A DNA stretch of 64,000 nucleotides, taken from the NCBI GenBank assembly GCA_963169045.1, contig CAUJDF010000026.1, forward strand, positions 1-64,000, read 5' to 3'. Shown here piece after piece: positions 1 to 7,903 of the stretch. Below the pieces are notes generated by a model. That model was not told the origin of the DNA, made no database searches, and worked only from the letters and a program-made list of their open reading frames with translations. Source of the stretch: Myxococcota bacterium (GTDB lineage Bacteria > Myxococcota_A > Bradymonadia > UBA7976 > UBA1532). The position numbers and the translations under genes were made by a program. The number at the start of each line of letters is the position of its first letter. Position 1 is the first letter of the stretch.

Positions 1-159
1 CTGCTCGGAGGGGGGTGCAGGGGGGTCCCCCCTGCTGGGGGTGGAGCGTGAGGCGGGGCCCTCCCCGCCTCACTCTGCGCCGCGCCAGCGGATGAGCGAC
101 CGCGGCGCTCGCGCGCCGCACCCCACGCCCGCCGTGCCCACAGCGCGCCCGACCTGGCG

Positions 160-400
160 ACCCCCGCCACCACCGCCCACCCCGGCACGGCGCCCGACCG
201 CCGCGCCACGGCGACCCCCGCCACCACCGCCCGCCCCGCCACGGCGCCCAACCGCCGCGCCACGGCGCCCAACCGCCCCGCCACGGCACCAACCGCCACC
301 ACCGCCCACCCCGCCACGGCGACGCCCGCCACAGCGCCAACCGCCACAGCGCCAACCGCCGCGCCACAGCGCCAACCGCCACGAGCGCCCGCCGCGCCAA
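160..400. repeat. Degenerate GC-rich short-period repeat in the gene-free left edge
   Basis: The first 407 bases hold no convincing gene. From about 160 to 400 the sequence is built of degenerate copies of a roughly 12-21 base motif, with recurring words such as gccaccaccgcc, ccgccacggcg and gcgccaaccgcc. The + strand frame would read as Pro/Arg-rich and the - strand frame as Gly/Arg/Trp-rich protein, neither of which looks like a folded protein. It lies directly 3' of the glycosyltransferase ending at 408. It could be a decayed repeat or a long GC-rich 3' region; no function is assigned. Confidence 0.5.
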
Positions 401-407
401 GGCGCCC

Positions 408-1628
408 CTACGGGACGGCGGGCCCGGCGACCTCCCGCCAGACCGGCACGAGGTCCGCATCGAGCACGTCGGCCCACGACGGCCACGACGCCTCCACCCA
501 CGCGCGCGCCGCGGCCCCCATCGCCAGGCGGCGCGGCGACGTCAGCAGCGAGGCGATCGTCGCGGCCCACGCGTCGACGTCGTCGCCGGCGGGCAGGACA
601 CGCCCGTCCACGCCGTCGCGCACGAGGACGGCGCCGCCGTCGCGCGCGGACACGACCGGCGCCAGGCCGGAGGCCTTCGCCTCGAGCACGACGTTCGGCA
701 TCACCTCGGTCTCGGACGGGAAGGCGAACAGGTCGGCGCTCGCGTAGACGACCGCCAGGTCGTCCTGCGAGACGGGCCCGATCAGCGTGACGCGATCGCC
801 GAGCAGCGCGCGCACCGCCTCGACCGCGTCGCCGCGGCCCACGCACACGAGATGCGCGCCCGGCACGCGCGCGACGGCCGAGGCGACCGTCAGCACGTTC
901 TTCGAGGCGTCCACCCGCCCCGCGAAGAGCACGACCGGCGCGTCGGCGGGCACCCCGTAGCGCGAGGCCAGCAGGGGCCGGGCGCGCCGCGACGGATGGA
1001 AGCGTGCGCGGTCCACGCCCCGCCGCAGCGGTCGCAGCGCCCCCTCGCCGACCACGGCCCGCAGGCGCTCGCGCTCCGCCGGATGCGACACGAGGACGCG
1101 GGCACACGCCCGCAGCATGCGGTCCACGCGGCGGCGCGACAGATCGGCGACCCGGTCCGCGAACCGCAGGCGCGCCGCCGCCGCCCCCAACCAGCGCGCC
1201 CCGAGCGCGCCGCCGTAGACGCGGCTCAGCGCCGGAAAGTCGGTGTGGATGGAGGCCACGAGCGGGCGCCCCCGGCGCGCGGCCACGCGCAGCGCCGTCC
1301 CGCCGAGCGCGAACGGCGTGGTCACGTGCAGCACGTCGCAGCGCGCGAGGTCCTCGAAGAGCGCCGGGCGGCACGGCGCGAGGTCCGTGTGCTGCACCAT
1401 CCCGGAGAGAAAGGGAAACCGGCGCGTCCCGATCGCGGGCGGCACAAAGACGAGCCGCGCGTTGGGGCCGAAGGCGCGCGCCGCCGAGGGGCCGAGGTAG
1501 TAGACGGTGAGGTCGAGGTCGTCGCGGGCGGCGGCGGCCTCGGCGAAGCGCTCCCAGGACTTGACGTGGCCGCCGGCCCGCTCGGACCACTCGAGGTCGA
1601 CGAGGGCGGCGACGCGCAGCGGACGCAT
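408..1628 (-). CDS. Glycosyltransferase family 4
   Basis: A 406-residue GT4 enzyme, the usual length for the family, predicted to transfer a sugar from a nucleotide donor to a lipid or glycan acceptor. The N-terminal half has the acceptor-side Rossmann features (MRPLRVAALVDLEW start, GGHVKSWERF loop). The C-terminal half has the donor-side GT4 signature: VVLFAGRVDASKN, then ASADLFAFPSETE, where the last Glu belongs to the EX7E-type motif, followed by NVVLEAKASG. The start at 1628 is chosen because homology-like sequence begins there, although the frame stays open further upstream. It follows the auxiliary lipoprotein gene by 8 bases and is the last gene of the Mla-type operon, which suggests a glycolipid or LPS substrate. 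The specific sugar is unknown. Confidence 0.85.
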   Translation of the reverse strand: MRPLRVAALVDLEWSERAGGHVKSWERFAEAAAARDDLDLTVYYLGPSAARAFGPNARLVFVPPAIGTRRFPFLSGMVQHTDLAPCRPALFEDLARCDVLHVTTPFALGGTALRVAARRGRPLVASIHTDFPALSRVYGGALGARWLGAAAARLRFADRVADLSRRRVDRMLRACARVLVSHPAERERLRAVVGEGALRPLRRGVDRARFHPSRRARPLLASRYGVPADAPVVLFAGRVDASKNVLTVASAVARVPGAHLVCVGRGDAVEAVRALLGDRVTLIGPVSQDDLAVVYASADLFAFPSETEVMPNVVLEAKASGLAPVVSARDGGAVLVRDGVDGRVLPAGDDVDAWAATIASLLTSPRRLAMGAAARAWVEASWPSWADVLDADLVPVWREVAGPAVP

Positions 1629-1636
1629 GGGCCACC

Positions 1637-2191
1637 TCACTCCTGAAGCGCCGACTCGGCGGCGTCTCCAATCTGAGACGCCAGCGCGGCGACCGCCGCG
1701 CCCATCGCCCGCGGGAAGGCCGCCTCGACGGGGCTCGACGCGACGACGGTGCGCACGAAGACGGCCGTGCCCTCGGCGTCGATCAGCGCGACGCGCGCCA
1801 CGACGCGCGCCTCGTGGACCGGCGTCAGGACCTCCTCGAAGCGCTCGACGTCCACCTCGAGCTGCGCCGCGTCGAGCGACGTGCCGAGCACGAGGCCGCG
1901 GCGCTCGTAGAGCTCGCGCCACAGGGCGCGCTCCACGAGCGGGCCGGGCAGGTCGAGCCAGCGGCGCCCGTCGTCGAAGCCGGTCTCGTAGGGGCCGCGC
2001 CGCCACACGATGCGGTCGTCGAGCGACGCGGCCGCGCGCACCGGCGCCAGGCGGAGCGGCGCGCGGACGGGCGACCGCGCGCGCGCCTCGATGGGCGCGT
2101 CCTCGAGCGTGAAGTAGGCGATCGGGGCCGTCGGCTGCGGCTTCAGGACGCCGCCGCAGCCCGCCAGGAGCAGCGCGAGGAGCGCTCTCAT
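1637..2191 (-). CDS. ABC-type transport auxiliary lipoprotein (PqiC/MlaC-position protein)
   Basis: A 184-residue lipoprotein with a short signal peptide (MRALLALLLAGCGG; lipobox LAGC). The mature part has an early YFTLED segment followed by SPVRAPLRLAPVRAAAS, the pattern of ABC-type transport auxiliary lipoproteins (PqiC/YmbA type, binding an MCE partner). The later DAAQLEVDVERFEEVL stretch fits the same fold. Its ATG overlaps the stop of the MCE gene (ATGA at 2188-2191), so translation is probably coupled. It is likely anchored in the outer membrane and receives or hands over lipid for the transporter encoded upstream. Assignment rests on context and short motifs; sequence identity in this family is low. 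Confidence 0.7.
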   Translation of the reverse strand: MRALLALLLAGCGGVLKPQPTAPIAYFTLEDAPIEARARSPVRAPLRLAPVRAAASLDDRIVWRRGPYETGFDDGRRWLDLPGPLVERALWRELYERRGLVLGTSLDAAQLEVDVERFEEVLTPVHEARVVARVALIDAEGTAVFVRTVVASSPVEAAFPRAMGAAVAALASQIGDAAESALQE

Positions 2192-3144
2192 CGCCGGCCT
2201 CCGTCGCGGGGCCGCTCGCGGCCGCGCAGCAGCATCGACGGGTTGCGCTCGAGCAGGTCGACGAAGCGGCGGATGGCGTCGAGCGTCGCCCGCAGCCCGG
2301 AGAGCTGGGTCTCGAGCTCGGCGGCGGTGCGCGCGAACCGGGCCGACGCCGCGGCGATGCCGGTGCCGGCCTTCTCGACGGCCTCGGTGGCGCCGGCGAT
2401 GTCGGCGCGCGTCACGGCGCGGTCGATGCGCTCGGCGGCGCCGCGGACGTGCTCGATGGCGCCGCCGAGCGGCCCCTCGGTCGCGGCGAGGCGGCCGGCC
2501 AGCGTCTCGACCCCCTCGGCGGCGCCGCGGAACGACCGCAGCGTCGCCAGCGCCTCCTCGTTCATCGCCGGGGTGTCGATGGCCTGCACGCGCCGGCGGG
2601 CCTCGCGCAGGATCTCGCGCGCGTCGTGGACCGCCGGGCCCACCTCGCCCACCACGTACGACACCGCGTCGCCGAGGTTCGTGAAGCGCGCGGGCAGCGA
2701 CGGGATGTACTGCGGCGGCGCGACGATCGCCGCCGGCAGGGCGGGCGGCGGCGCCTCGGCCGGGTCGACGAACATGAGCTCCATGGAGCCCGCGCCCGTG
2801 ATGCCGGCCATGGCCAGCTTCAGGCGGGCGTCGGCCGGCGGCGGCGCGCCGGGCTGCATGCCGAGCCGCACCATCTGCGCCTCGAACAGGTGCGCCCACA
2901 CCTCGATGTGCCGCCCGTCGGCGCCGATGCGCACGCGCCCGACGCGCCCCACCGGCACGCCGCGGAAGACGATCGGCGCGCCGGCCTCGAGCGCCCCCAC
3001 CGACTGGTCGAAGTACGTCACGAAGCGCTCCGTGTCGCGGGTCGCGTGCTGCACGCCGAGCCACACGAGCAGGCCCACGCCGGCGACGAGGCCCCCGAGC
3101 ACGAAGAGGCCCAGCTTCCAGTGGCCGGGGGCGGCGTGCCTCAT
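2188..3144 (-). CDS. mlaD: MCE/MlaD family lipid transport protein
   Basis: A 318-residue protein with one N-terminal membrane helix (about residues 10-30, KLGLFVLGGLVAGVGLLVWLG). The MCE domain follows (about 38-125: ERFVTYFDQSVGALEAGAPIVFRGVPVGRV is typical, written here only as a description of its start). A long helical C-terminal part (about 150-300), rich in Ala/Arg/Glu, resembles the extended helices of longer MCE proteins. It should form the periplasmic substrate-binding ring of an Mla-type transporter for phospholipids or other hydrophobic molecules. The gene overlaps the ATPase gene upstream and the lipoprotein gene downstream, each by 4 bases, so the three are cotranslated. It is longer than E. 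coli MlaD (183 residues), because of the helical tail. Confidence 0.88.
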   Translation of the reverse strand: MRHAAPGHWKLGLFVLGGLVAGVGLLVWLGVQHATRDTERFVTYFDQSVGALEAGAPIVFRGVPVGRVGRVRIGADGRHIEVWAHLFEAQMVRLGMQPGAPPPADARLKLAMAGITGAGSMELMFVDPAEAPPPALPAAIVAPPQYIPSLPARFTNLGDAVSYVVGEVGPAVHDAREILREARRRVQAIDTPAMNEEALATLRSFRGAAEGVETLAGRLAATEGPLGGAIEHVRGAAERIDRAVTRADIAGATEAVEKAGTGIAAASARFARTAAELETQLSGLRATLDAIRRFVDLLERNPSMLLRGRERPRDGGRR

Positions 3145-3890
3145 GGGACGCGCCCCGCGAGGCGATGGAAGAAGTCGTGCACGCGCGGGTCGGTCGAGGC
3201 CACGCGCAGCCGCCGCGGATCGCCCTCGGCGACGATGCTGCGCGTCTCGTCGTCGAGCAGGATGCAGCGCGTGACCGTGCGCAGGATGCTCGCGAGGTCG
3301 TGGGTCACGATGACGAGGGTCGTGCCCAGGTTGCGGTTCAGCGTGAGGATCAGCTCGTCGATCTCCTCCGCGGTGACCGGGTCGAGGCCCGCCGTGGGCT
3401 CGTCGAGGAACATGAGCGTCGGCTCGAGCATCTGGGCGCGCGCGATGCTGGCGCGCTTGCGCATCCCGCTGGACAGCTCGCCGGGCAGGCGATCCTCGTC
3501 GCCGGCGAGGCCGATCATCCGCAGCTTGGCGGTGACGAGCGCGTCGATGGCGGCCTCGTCGAGCGCCGTCCAGGTCCGCAGCGGCAGCGCCAGGTTCTCG
3601 CGCAGCGTGAGCGAGCCGAGCAGCGCGCCGCCCTCGAAGAGCACCCCGAAGCGCGGACGCTCGTCGACGCGCAGCCGCGGCTCGCCGAGGCCCTCGATCC
3701 AGACGTGGCCCGTCCAGGGCGGCTCGAGGCCGATGAGGTGGCGGAGGAGCGCGGACTTGCCGGCGCCGCTGCGCCCGAGGATGCCGAAGACCTCGCCGCG
3801 CCGGACCTCGAACGACACGTGCTCGAGCAGAATGCGGTCGTAGCCGATCGTCAGTTCCTGCACCCGGATGACGACGTCGTCCGCGCTCAC
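3141..3890 (-). CDS. mlaF: Mla-type ABC transporter ATP-binding protein
   Basis: A 249-residue ABC ATPase of normal length. Walker A is GRSGAGKSALL, the signature motif is LSSGMRKRASIARA (the LSGGM-like form typical of MlaF), Walker B is LMFLDEPTAGLDP, and the H-loop is VTHDLASI. It couples ATP hydrolysis to lipid movement through the MlaE permease. It lies 13 bases after mlaE and overlaps mlaD by 4 bases. The C-terminal tail (HDFFHRLAGRVP) is also typical of MlaF, where it contacts partners. The order permease, ATPase, MCE protein, lipoprotein supports the assignment strongly. Confidence 0.92.
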   Translation of the reverse strand: MSADDVVIRVQELTIGYDRILLEHVSFEVRRGEVFGILGRSGAGKSALLRHLIGLEPPWTGHVWIEGLGEPRLRVDERPRFGVLFEGGALLGSLTLRENLALPLRTWTALDEAAIDALVTAKLRMIGLAGDEDRLPGELSSGMRKRASIARAQMLEPTLMFLDEPTAGLDPVTAEEIDELILTLNRNLGTTLVIVTHDLASILRTVTRCILLDDETRSIVAEGDPRRLRVASTDPRVHDFFHRLAGRVP

Positions 3891-3903
3891 AGGCCGCCCG
3901 CCG

Positions 3904-5031
3904 TCACAGGCCGAAGAACGAGCCCACGGCGGCGAAGAGCGCCTCGAGGGCCACGATCGAGAAGAGGATGGCCACGACCGCCGTCGTCGCCGCCGTGCCG
4001 ACGTCCTGCGGGCCGCCGCGCGTGTCGAGGCCGCGCTGGCAGGCGACGAGGCCGATGGTCAGGCCGAAGATGAGCGCCTTGAGCAGCCCGCGCACGACGT
4101 CCTCGAGGTCGAGCGAGGCGCGCAGCTCGCGCACGAACTCCACGGTGGGCACGTCGAGCTGGACGACGCCGACGACGTAGCCGCCGAAGATGCCGGTGAT
4201 GTTCGCGTAGGCGGTGAGCACCGGAACGATGAGCGCCAGCGACAGGACGCGCGGGAAGACGAGGTAGCGCACGGGGTCGAGGCCCATCACGCGCAGGCCG
4301 TCGACCTCGTGGGTGACCTGCATGGTGCCGAGCTCGGCGGCGATGGCCGATCCCGAGCGGCCGGCCACCATGAGCGCGGTCATGAAGGGTGCCAGGTGGC
4401 GCGTCACGGCCACGCCGGTGATGTCGGCGACGACCGAGCCGAGGCCGAGGCTCGTCAGGCGGCTCGAGAGCTGAAACGCGAGCATCAGGCCGGCGAGGAA
4501 GCTGGCGGCGCCGACCACGACCGCCGCCTGGACGCCGGCGCGCTCGCACAGCATCGGGACGTCGCGCCAGCGGACCGACGACGGATGGCGGAGGGCGCGG
4601 CCGGCGGCGACGACGAGCTCGCCCGCGAAGGCGGCGACGCGCTGCGCCTGCACGAGGAAGCGCCAGAGGGCGTCGCCGAGGCGCGCGACGAGCGGGGCCG
4701 GGCGGGGACGCTCCGCGACCTTCTCCGGGAACCGCCGCACGAGGCGCAGGACGCGCGCCACCTCCTCGCGGGCGCCGAAGAGGCGGTCGTCGCCGGGCGC
4801 CCGGGCGCCGAGGCGCTCGACGAGCAGCGCGAGGGCGCCGGGCTGGGCGGTGCGCACGCCGGACAGATCGCAGCGTGCGTTTGCGGCGCCGCCCAGCGCG
4901 CGCCACAGGGCCGGCGCCGTCTCCAGCGTCAGATCGCCGGACAGCCGGACGAGCGGGCGCCCGGCGTCGTCCTCGCCGCGCTCCACGGTCAGAAGCGGGG
5001 CGCCCGCGCGTTCGTCGACCTCGCGCGCCAT
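3904..5031 (-). CDS. mlaE: MlaE family ABC permease with N-terminal STAS domain
   Basis: A 375-residue protein. Residues about 10-85 look like a STAS domain (LVRLSGDLTLETAPALWRAL, then CDLSGVRTAQPGALALLVERL). Residues about 115-375 are the MlaE permease with several membrane helices, including VVVGAASFLAGLMLAFQLSS and the conserved GRSGSAIAAELGTMQVTHEVD(G)LRVMGLDP region. The fused STAS form is known in this family and replaces the separate MlaB subunit, which agrees with no mlaB gene being present. It is the first transporter gene of the block and starts 72 bases after the stop of the membrane repeat protein, so the protease cassette upstream may be cotranscribed. Confidence 0.9.
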   Translation of the reverse strand: MAREVDERAGAPLLTVERGEDDAGRPLVRLSGDLTLETAPALWRALGGAANARCDLSGVRTAQPGALALLVERLGARAPGDDRLFGAREEVARVLRLVRRFPEKVAERPRPAPLVARLGDALWRFLVQAQRVAAFAGELVVAAGRALRHPSSVRWRDVPMLCERAGVQAAVVVGAASFLAGLMLAFQLSSRLTSLGLGSVVADITGVAVTRHLAPFMTALMVAGRSGSAIAAELGTMQVTHEVDGLRVMGLDPVRYLVFPRVLSLALIVPVLTAYANITGIFGGYVVGVVQLDVPTVEFVRELRASLDLEDVVRGLLKALIFGLTIGLVACQRGLDTRGGPQDVGTAATTAVVAILFSIVALEALFAAVGSFFGL

Positions 5032-5103
5032 GTCGGGAATGACGCCGGGGCGCCGCCCGGCGCTTCGGTCGGCGCGCGTCGTCCTCGAGCGGGACGAACC
5101 GGC

Positions 5104-5874
5104 TCAGGGCGCGACGCGAACCGGCTGTACGAAGAGCTGCCAGGGGGCGCCGGCGGGGACGGCGCCGCCGGCGACGGCGTCGCGCACGGCGTCGGCGCCG
5201 GGGAGGTCGGCGGCGCGGGCGACGACGAAGGCGAGGCGCAGCTCGCCGGGCTCGAGGCGCAGGCCGTCGCCGAACGTGCCGGCCACGCGCATGCTGCCGT
5301 TGGCGACGCGCTCGACGGGGATCGTCCAGGGGGCGGCGCCGCCGTCGCGGACGACGAAGGCGGCGAGCGCGGCGTCGGGCGCGGCGTCGGCCGGACGCAG
5401 CACGAACTCGAAGGGCGCGCCGGGGGCCAGCGTGATCGCGGGGGCGGTGGGGACGGCCCCGCGCCACTCCTGGCTGCCCGTGCCGCGCGCCTCGAAGGTG
5501 TAGGCCGGCAGCGGATCGGCGCCCGGCCGCAGCAGGACGAACGCCAGGGCCGCAGCGAGGGCGAGCGGCACGGCGTACAGGGCGACGCGCGGGAACGTGA
5601 GCACCTTGCCGCGGGAGGCCGCGTCCCGCGGGCCGCCGACCGGCCCGTCCGTGGCTTGCGACGCCGCGTCCCGCGGACCGCCCACCGGCGCCGAGGCGGC
5701 CTGCGACGCCGCATCCCGCGGACCGCCCACCGGCGTCGAGGCGGCCTGCGACGCCGCATCCCGCGGACCGCCCACCGGCGTGGAGGACGACTGCGAGGCC
5801 GCGTCGCGCGGGCCGGGCGCGGACGGCGTCGCCGCCGCCTCCGCCTCTGCCCGTCGTCGCTCCTCCTCGTTCAC
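5104..5874 (-). CDS. Single-span membrane protein with 15-residue tandem repeats and a DUF4384-like outer domain
   Basis: A 256-residue protein not recognised as a named family. Residues 1-15 are charged. Residues 20-88 carry five copies of a 15-residue unit (GGPRDAASQAASTPV and variants), the last partial. One membrane helix follows at about 97-115. The rest (about 120-256) starts YTFEARG, contains LAPGAPFEFVLRPAD and ends LFVQPV. With the positive-inside rule the repeats would be cytoplasmic and the C-terminal domain periplasmic. By eye the outer domain resembles that of the anti-sigma factor at 23488-24228 (see findings). It is 21 bases downstream of the subtilase gene, in the same cassette. 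It may be an anti-sigma-like sensor that has lost its zinc finger; that is inference. Confidence 0.7.
   Translation of the reverse strand: MNEEERRRAEAEAAATPSAPGPRDAASQSSSTPVGGPRDAASQAASTPVGGPRDAASQAASAPVGGPRDAASQATDGPVGGPRDAASRGKVLTFPRVALYAVPLALAAALAFVLLRPGADPLPAYTFEARGTGSQEWRGAVPTAPAITLAPGAPFEFVLRPADAAPDAALAAFVVRDGGAAPWTIPVERVANGSMRVAGTFGDGLRLEPGELRLAFVVARAADLPGADAVRDAVAGGAVPAGAPWQLFVQPVRVAP
5611..5817 (-). repeat. 45-base in-frame tandem repeat (about 4.6 copies)
   Basis: The unit is 45 bases and encodes 15 residues ending in the conserved core GGPRDAASQ. Copies 2 and 3 differ at one residue (T to A), while the outer copies differ at four or five positions. The nearly identical middle copies point to recent duplication, so copy number may vary between strains. 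Confidence 0.85.
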
Positions 5875-5895
5875 GGCCGCCCTCCCCTCACCGGC

Positions 5896-7902
5896 TCAGT
5901 TGGCGCCGAACAGCGCGCACCCGGTCACTGCGGTGCGGTCGCCCGTCCAGGTGAAGAGGTCCATCGTCCCGTTCGTGATCACCTGCGTGCCCGGGCTGAA
6001 GTTGGGCACCTTGATGGAGAAGGCCTTGCCGGCCAGCATGTCCGGGCCGCCGAGCGTCTGCTGCGTGATGGTGAACGCGATCTGGAACGTCCCGCCGACG
6101 TTGTGCTTCCCGTTCAGCACGACGTTGGCCTTGATCCAGGTGTAGCCCGGCTTCAGCGCGATCTTGCCCTTGAAGTTGCCCTGGGAGTCGACGCCGCACT
6201 CGGGGCACGTCGTGGTGCCCGGCTGGGGAATGGCATAGGGCTGCACGCACTCATCGGCGAGGTTCGCTTCGGGCTGGAAGGGCTCGGTCTCGACGGTGGT
6301 GATCGGATCGCCGGCCGGGTAGACGAGGTCGAGCACGACGTCCCAGTCGGGCCCGGGGTCGTTGCCGGCGGGGCGCTCGGGGCACGGCACCAGCGCGTCG
6401 ATCGACGGCGGGCAGAGCGCTTCGCCCTTGGCGCAGGCGGCGCGCACGGCGCCGCAGACCGAAAGGCGCCGCTGCACGAGCGGCGGATCGACCAGGCCGA
6501 ACGCCGCGTTGCGCTCCAGCTCCGTGCCGCTCGAGTACACGAGCTCCATGACGTCGGCGGGCGCGAGGTCGGGCCGCAAGCCCCAGACGAGGGCCGCCGT
6601 GCCGCTCGCCGCCGCCGCGGCCATCGAGGTGCCGGTCAGCGCGTGCGTGCGGTGCTTGTCGTTGCCGTTCTCGAGGGCGTAGACCGCTGCCTGCATGGCG
6701 GGCGCCTGGAGGCGCGGCGCCGCGCCGGGGCGGGCGGTGCCGAGGATGCGGTCCGCGCCGTCGACGCCGCCCGCGGCGTGCACGAGCGGCCGGTACGTCG
6801 TGACGCTGGCGGGGCCGCACTCGGCGGGCTCCCGCTCCCAGGCCGCCGGGAACATGGGGCCGTCGAAGTCCGGGGCGTTGCGGTTGCCGGCGGCGGCGAC
6901 GAGCAGGGCGCCGTGGCAGGCGGCGTACCGGGCCACCTCGTGCACGAGGCGCGCGGGCAGACGCGTGGTCGTCGGGAGGCGGCCACCCCACTGCTCGTCC
7001 CAGCCGAAGCTCATGTTCATGACGAGCCGTTCGTCGGTGCCCTCGTCGAGGAACCGATCGATCGCGTCGTACATGGCGAGGCCGGCCTCGAGCAGCGAGC
7101 CGTAGTAGCCGCCGCGGACCTCGTCGAGCTCGTAGCGCGTGACCCGCGGGAGCGCGAGGTGGTTCGTGAGGCGCGCGGCGCATCCCGGGCCCGGGCCCTT
7201 GCGGCACGCGATGCTCTGGACGACGGCGCCGGTCGTCTGGGCGTGGTTGCTGCGGTCGCCCGCGGGCCCGTCCTGGTGGTTCTCGACGCCGGAGTCGATG
7301 ATCGCCACGCGGACATTCGCGAGGTCGTCGGGGATCATCCAGTTGTCGCCGAGGCCGAGCTGGGCCGCGTAACCGGCGGCCTTCTCCGCGTGCGCCGCCT
7401 CGGGATCGCCGGCGAGCGGCGCGACGACGTCGCAGTCGCGCTCGAGGCGCATCCAGCGCACGTTGGGCAGGGCGCTGACGTCCGCGCGGGCCGGCGACAC
7501 GCCCGGGGCCGGCACGAAGTCGTAGACGCAGTAGCGGACGAGCTCCCGGTCGGCGCTGTCGGCGAACGGACGGCTGAGCACCCAGCGGCCGCCGCGGGCG
7601 GGGCCCGGCGCCGCGCACGTGGCCCGCGGCGTGAGCACGTAGCCGACCCACTTGTTCGGCGGGCAGGCCTCGCGCATGTGAGCGGGCAGCTGCTCGAGCG
7701 TCTCGCGGCCGCCGGCGGCGGTGGTCCGCGGCAGCTCCTCCCAGCCGGCGTGCGCGGCCGCCGGCCCCCGGCGCTCACGCTCGGCCCGCTCATCCGACGG
7801 CTGCGCGAACGCGGCCGCGGGCGCCACCATCCCGGCCACCGCGGCCGCAAGCCGAACCACACCGATGCGTCCGAGGACGCCCCCCACGAGCCCTCTGCTC
7901 AT
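5896..7902 (-). CDS. Secreted subtilase (S8 family serine peptidase)
   Basis: A 668-residue protein with a signal peptide (to about residue 33, AAAFAQP). It has a long N-terminal region and then an S8 catalytic domain. The triad is visible: Asp203 in VAIIDSGV, His220 in SNHAQTTG, and Ser426 in GTSMAAAAASG, with oxyanion Asn340 in AAAGN. All residues needed for activity are present, though the His motif is unusual (typical: HGTHVAG). The last 120 residues form a separate domain starting near a CPEC motif, probably a beta-sandwich. The gene starts one base after the stop of the CHAT gene and ends 21 bases before the repeat membrane protein, so the three look like one functional unit. The substrate is unknown. 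Confidence 0.9.
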   Translation of the reverse strand: MSRGLVGGVLGRIGVVRLAAAVAGMVAPAAAFAQPSDERAERERRGPAAAHAGWEELPRTTAAGGRETLEQLPAHMREACPPNKWVGYVLTPRATCAAPGPARGGRWVLSRPFADSADRELVRYCVYDFVPAPGVSPARADVSALPNVRWMRLERDCDVVAPLAGDPEAAHAEKAAGYAAQLGLGDNWMIPDDLANVRVAIIDSGVENHQDGPAGDRSNHAQTTGAVVQSIACRKGPGPGCAARLTNHLALPRVTRYELDEVRGGYYGSLLEAGLAMYDAIDRFLDEGTDERLVMNMSFGWDEQWGGRLPTTTRLPARLVHEVARYAACHGALLVAAAGNRNAPDFDGPMFPAAWEREPAECGPASVTTYRPLVHAAGGVDGADRILGTARPGAAPRLQAPAMQAAVYALENGNDKHRTHALTGTSMAAAAASGTAALVWGLRPDLAPADVMELVYSSGTELERNAAFGLVDPPLVQRRLSVCGAVRAACAKGEALCPPSIDALVPCPERPAGNDPGPDWDVVLDLVYPAGDPITTVETEPFQPEANLADECVQPYAIPQPGTTTCPECGVDSQGNFKGKIALKPGYTWIKANVVLNGKHNVGGTFQIAFTITQQTLGGPDMLAGKAFSIKVPNFSPGTQVITNGTMDLFTWTGDRTAVTGCALFGAN

Positions 7903-7903
7903 C

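Noticed and set aside
160-400. CRISPR array
   Set aside because: Units are short and degenerate with no constant repeat of 25-37 bases or unique spacers, and no cas genes are present.
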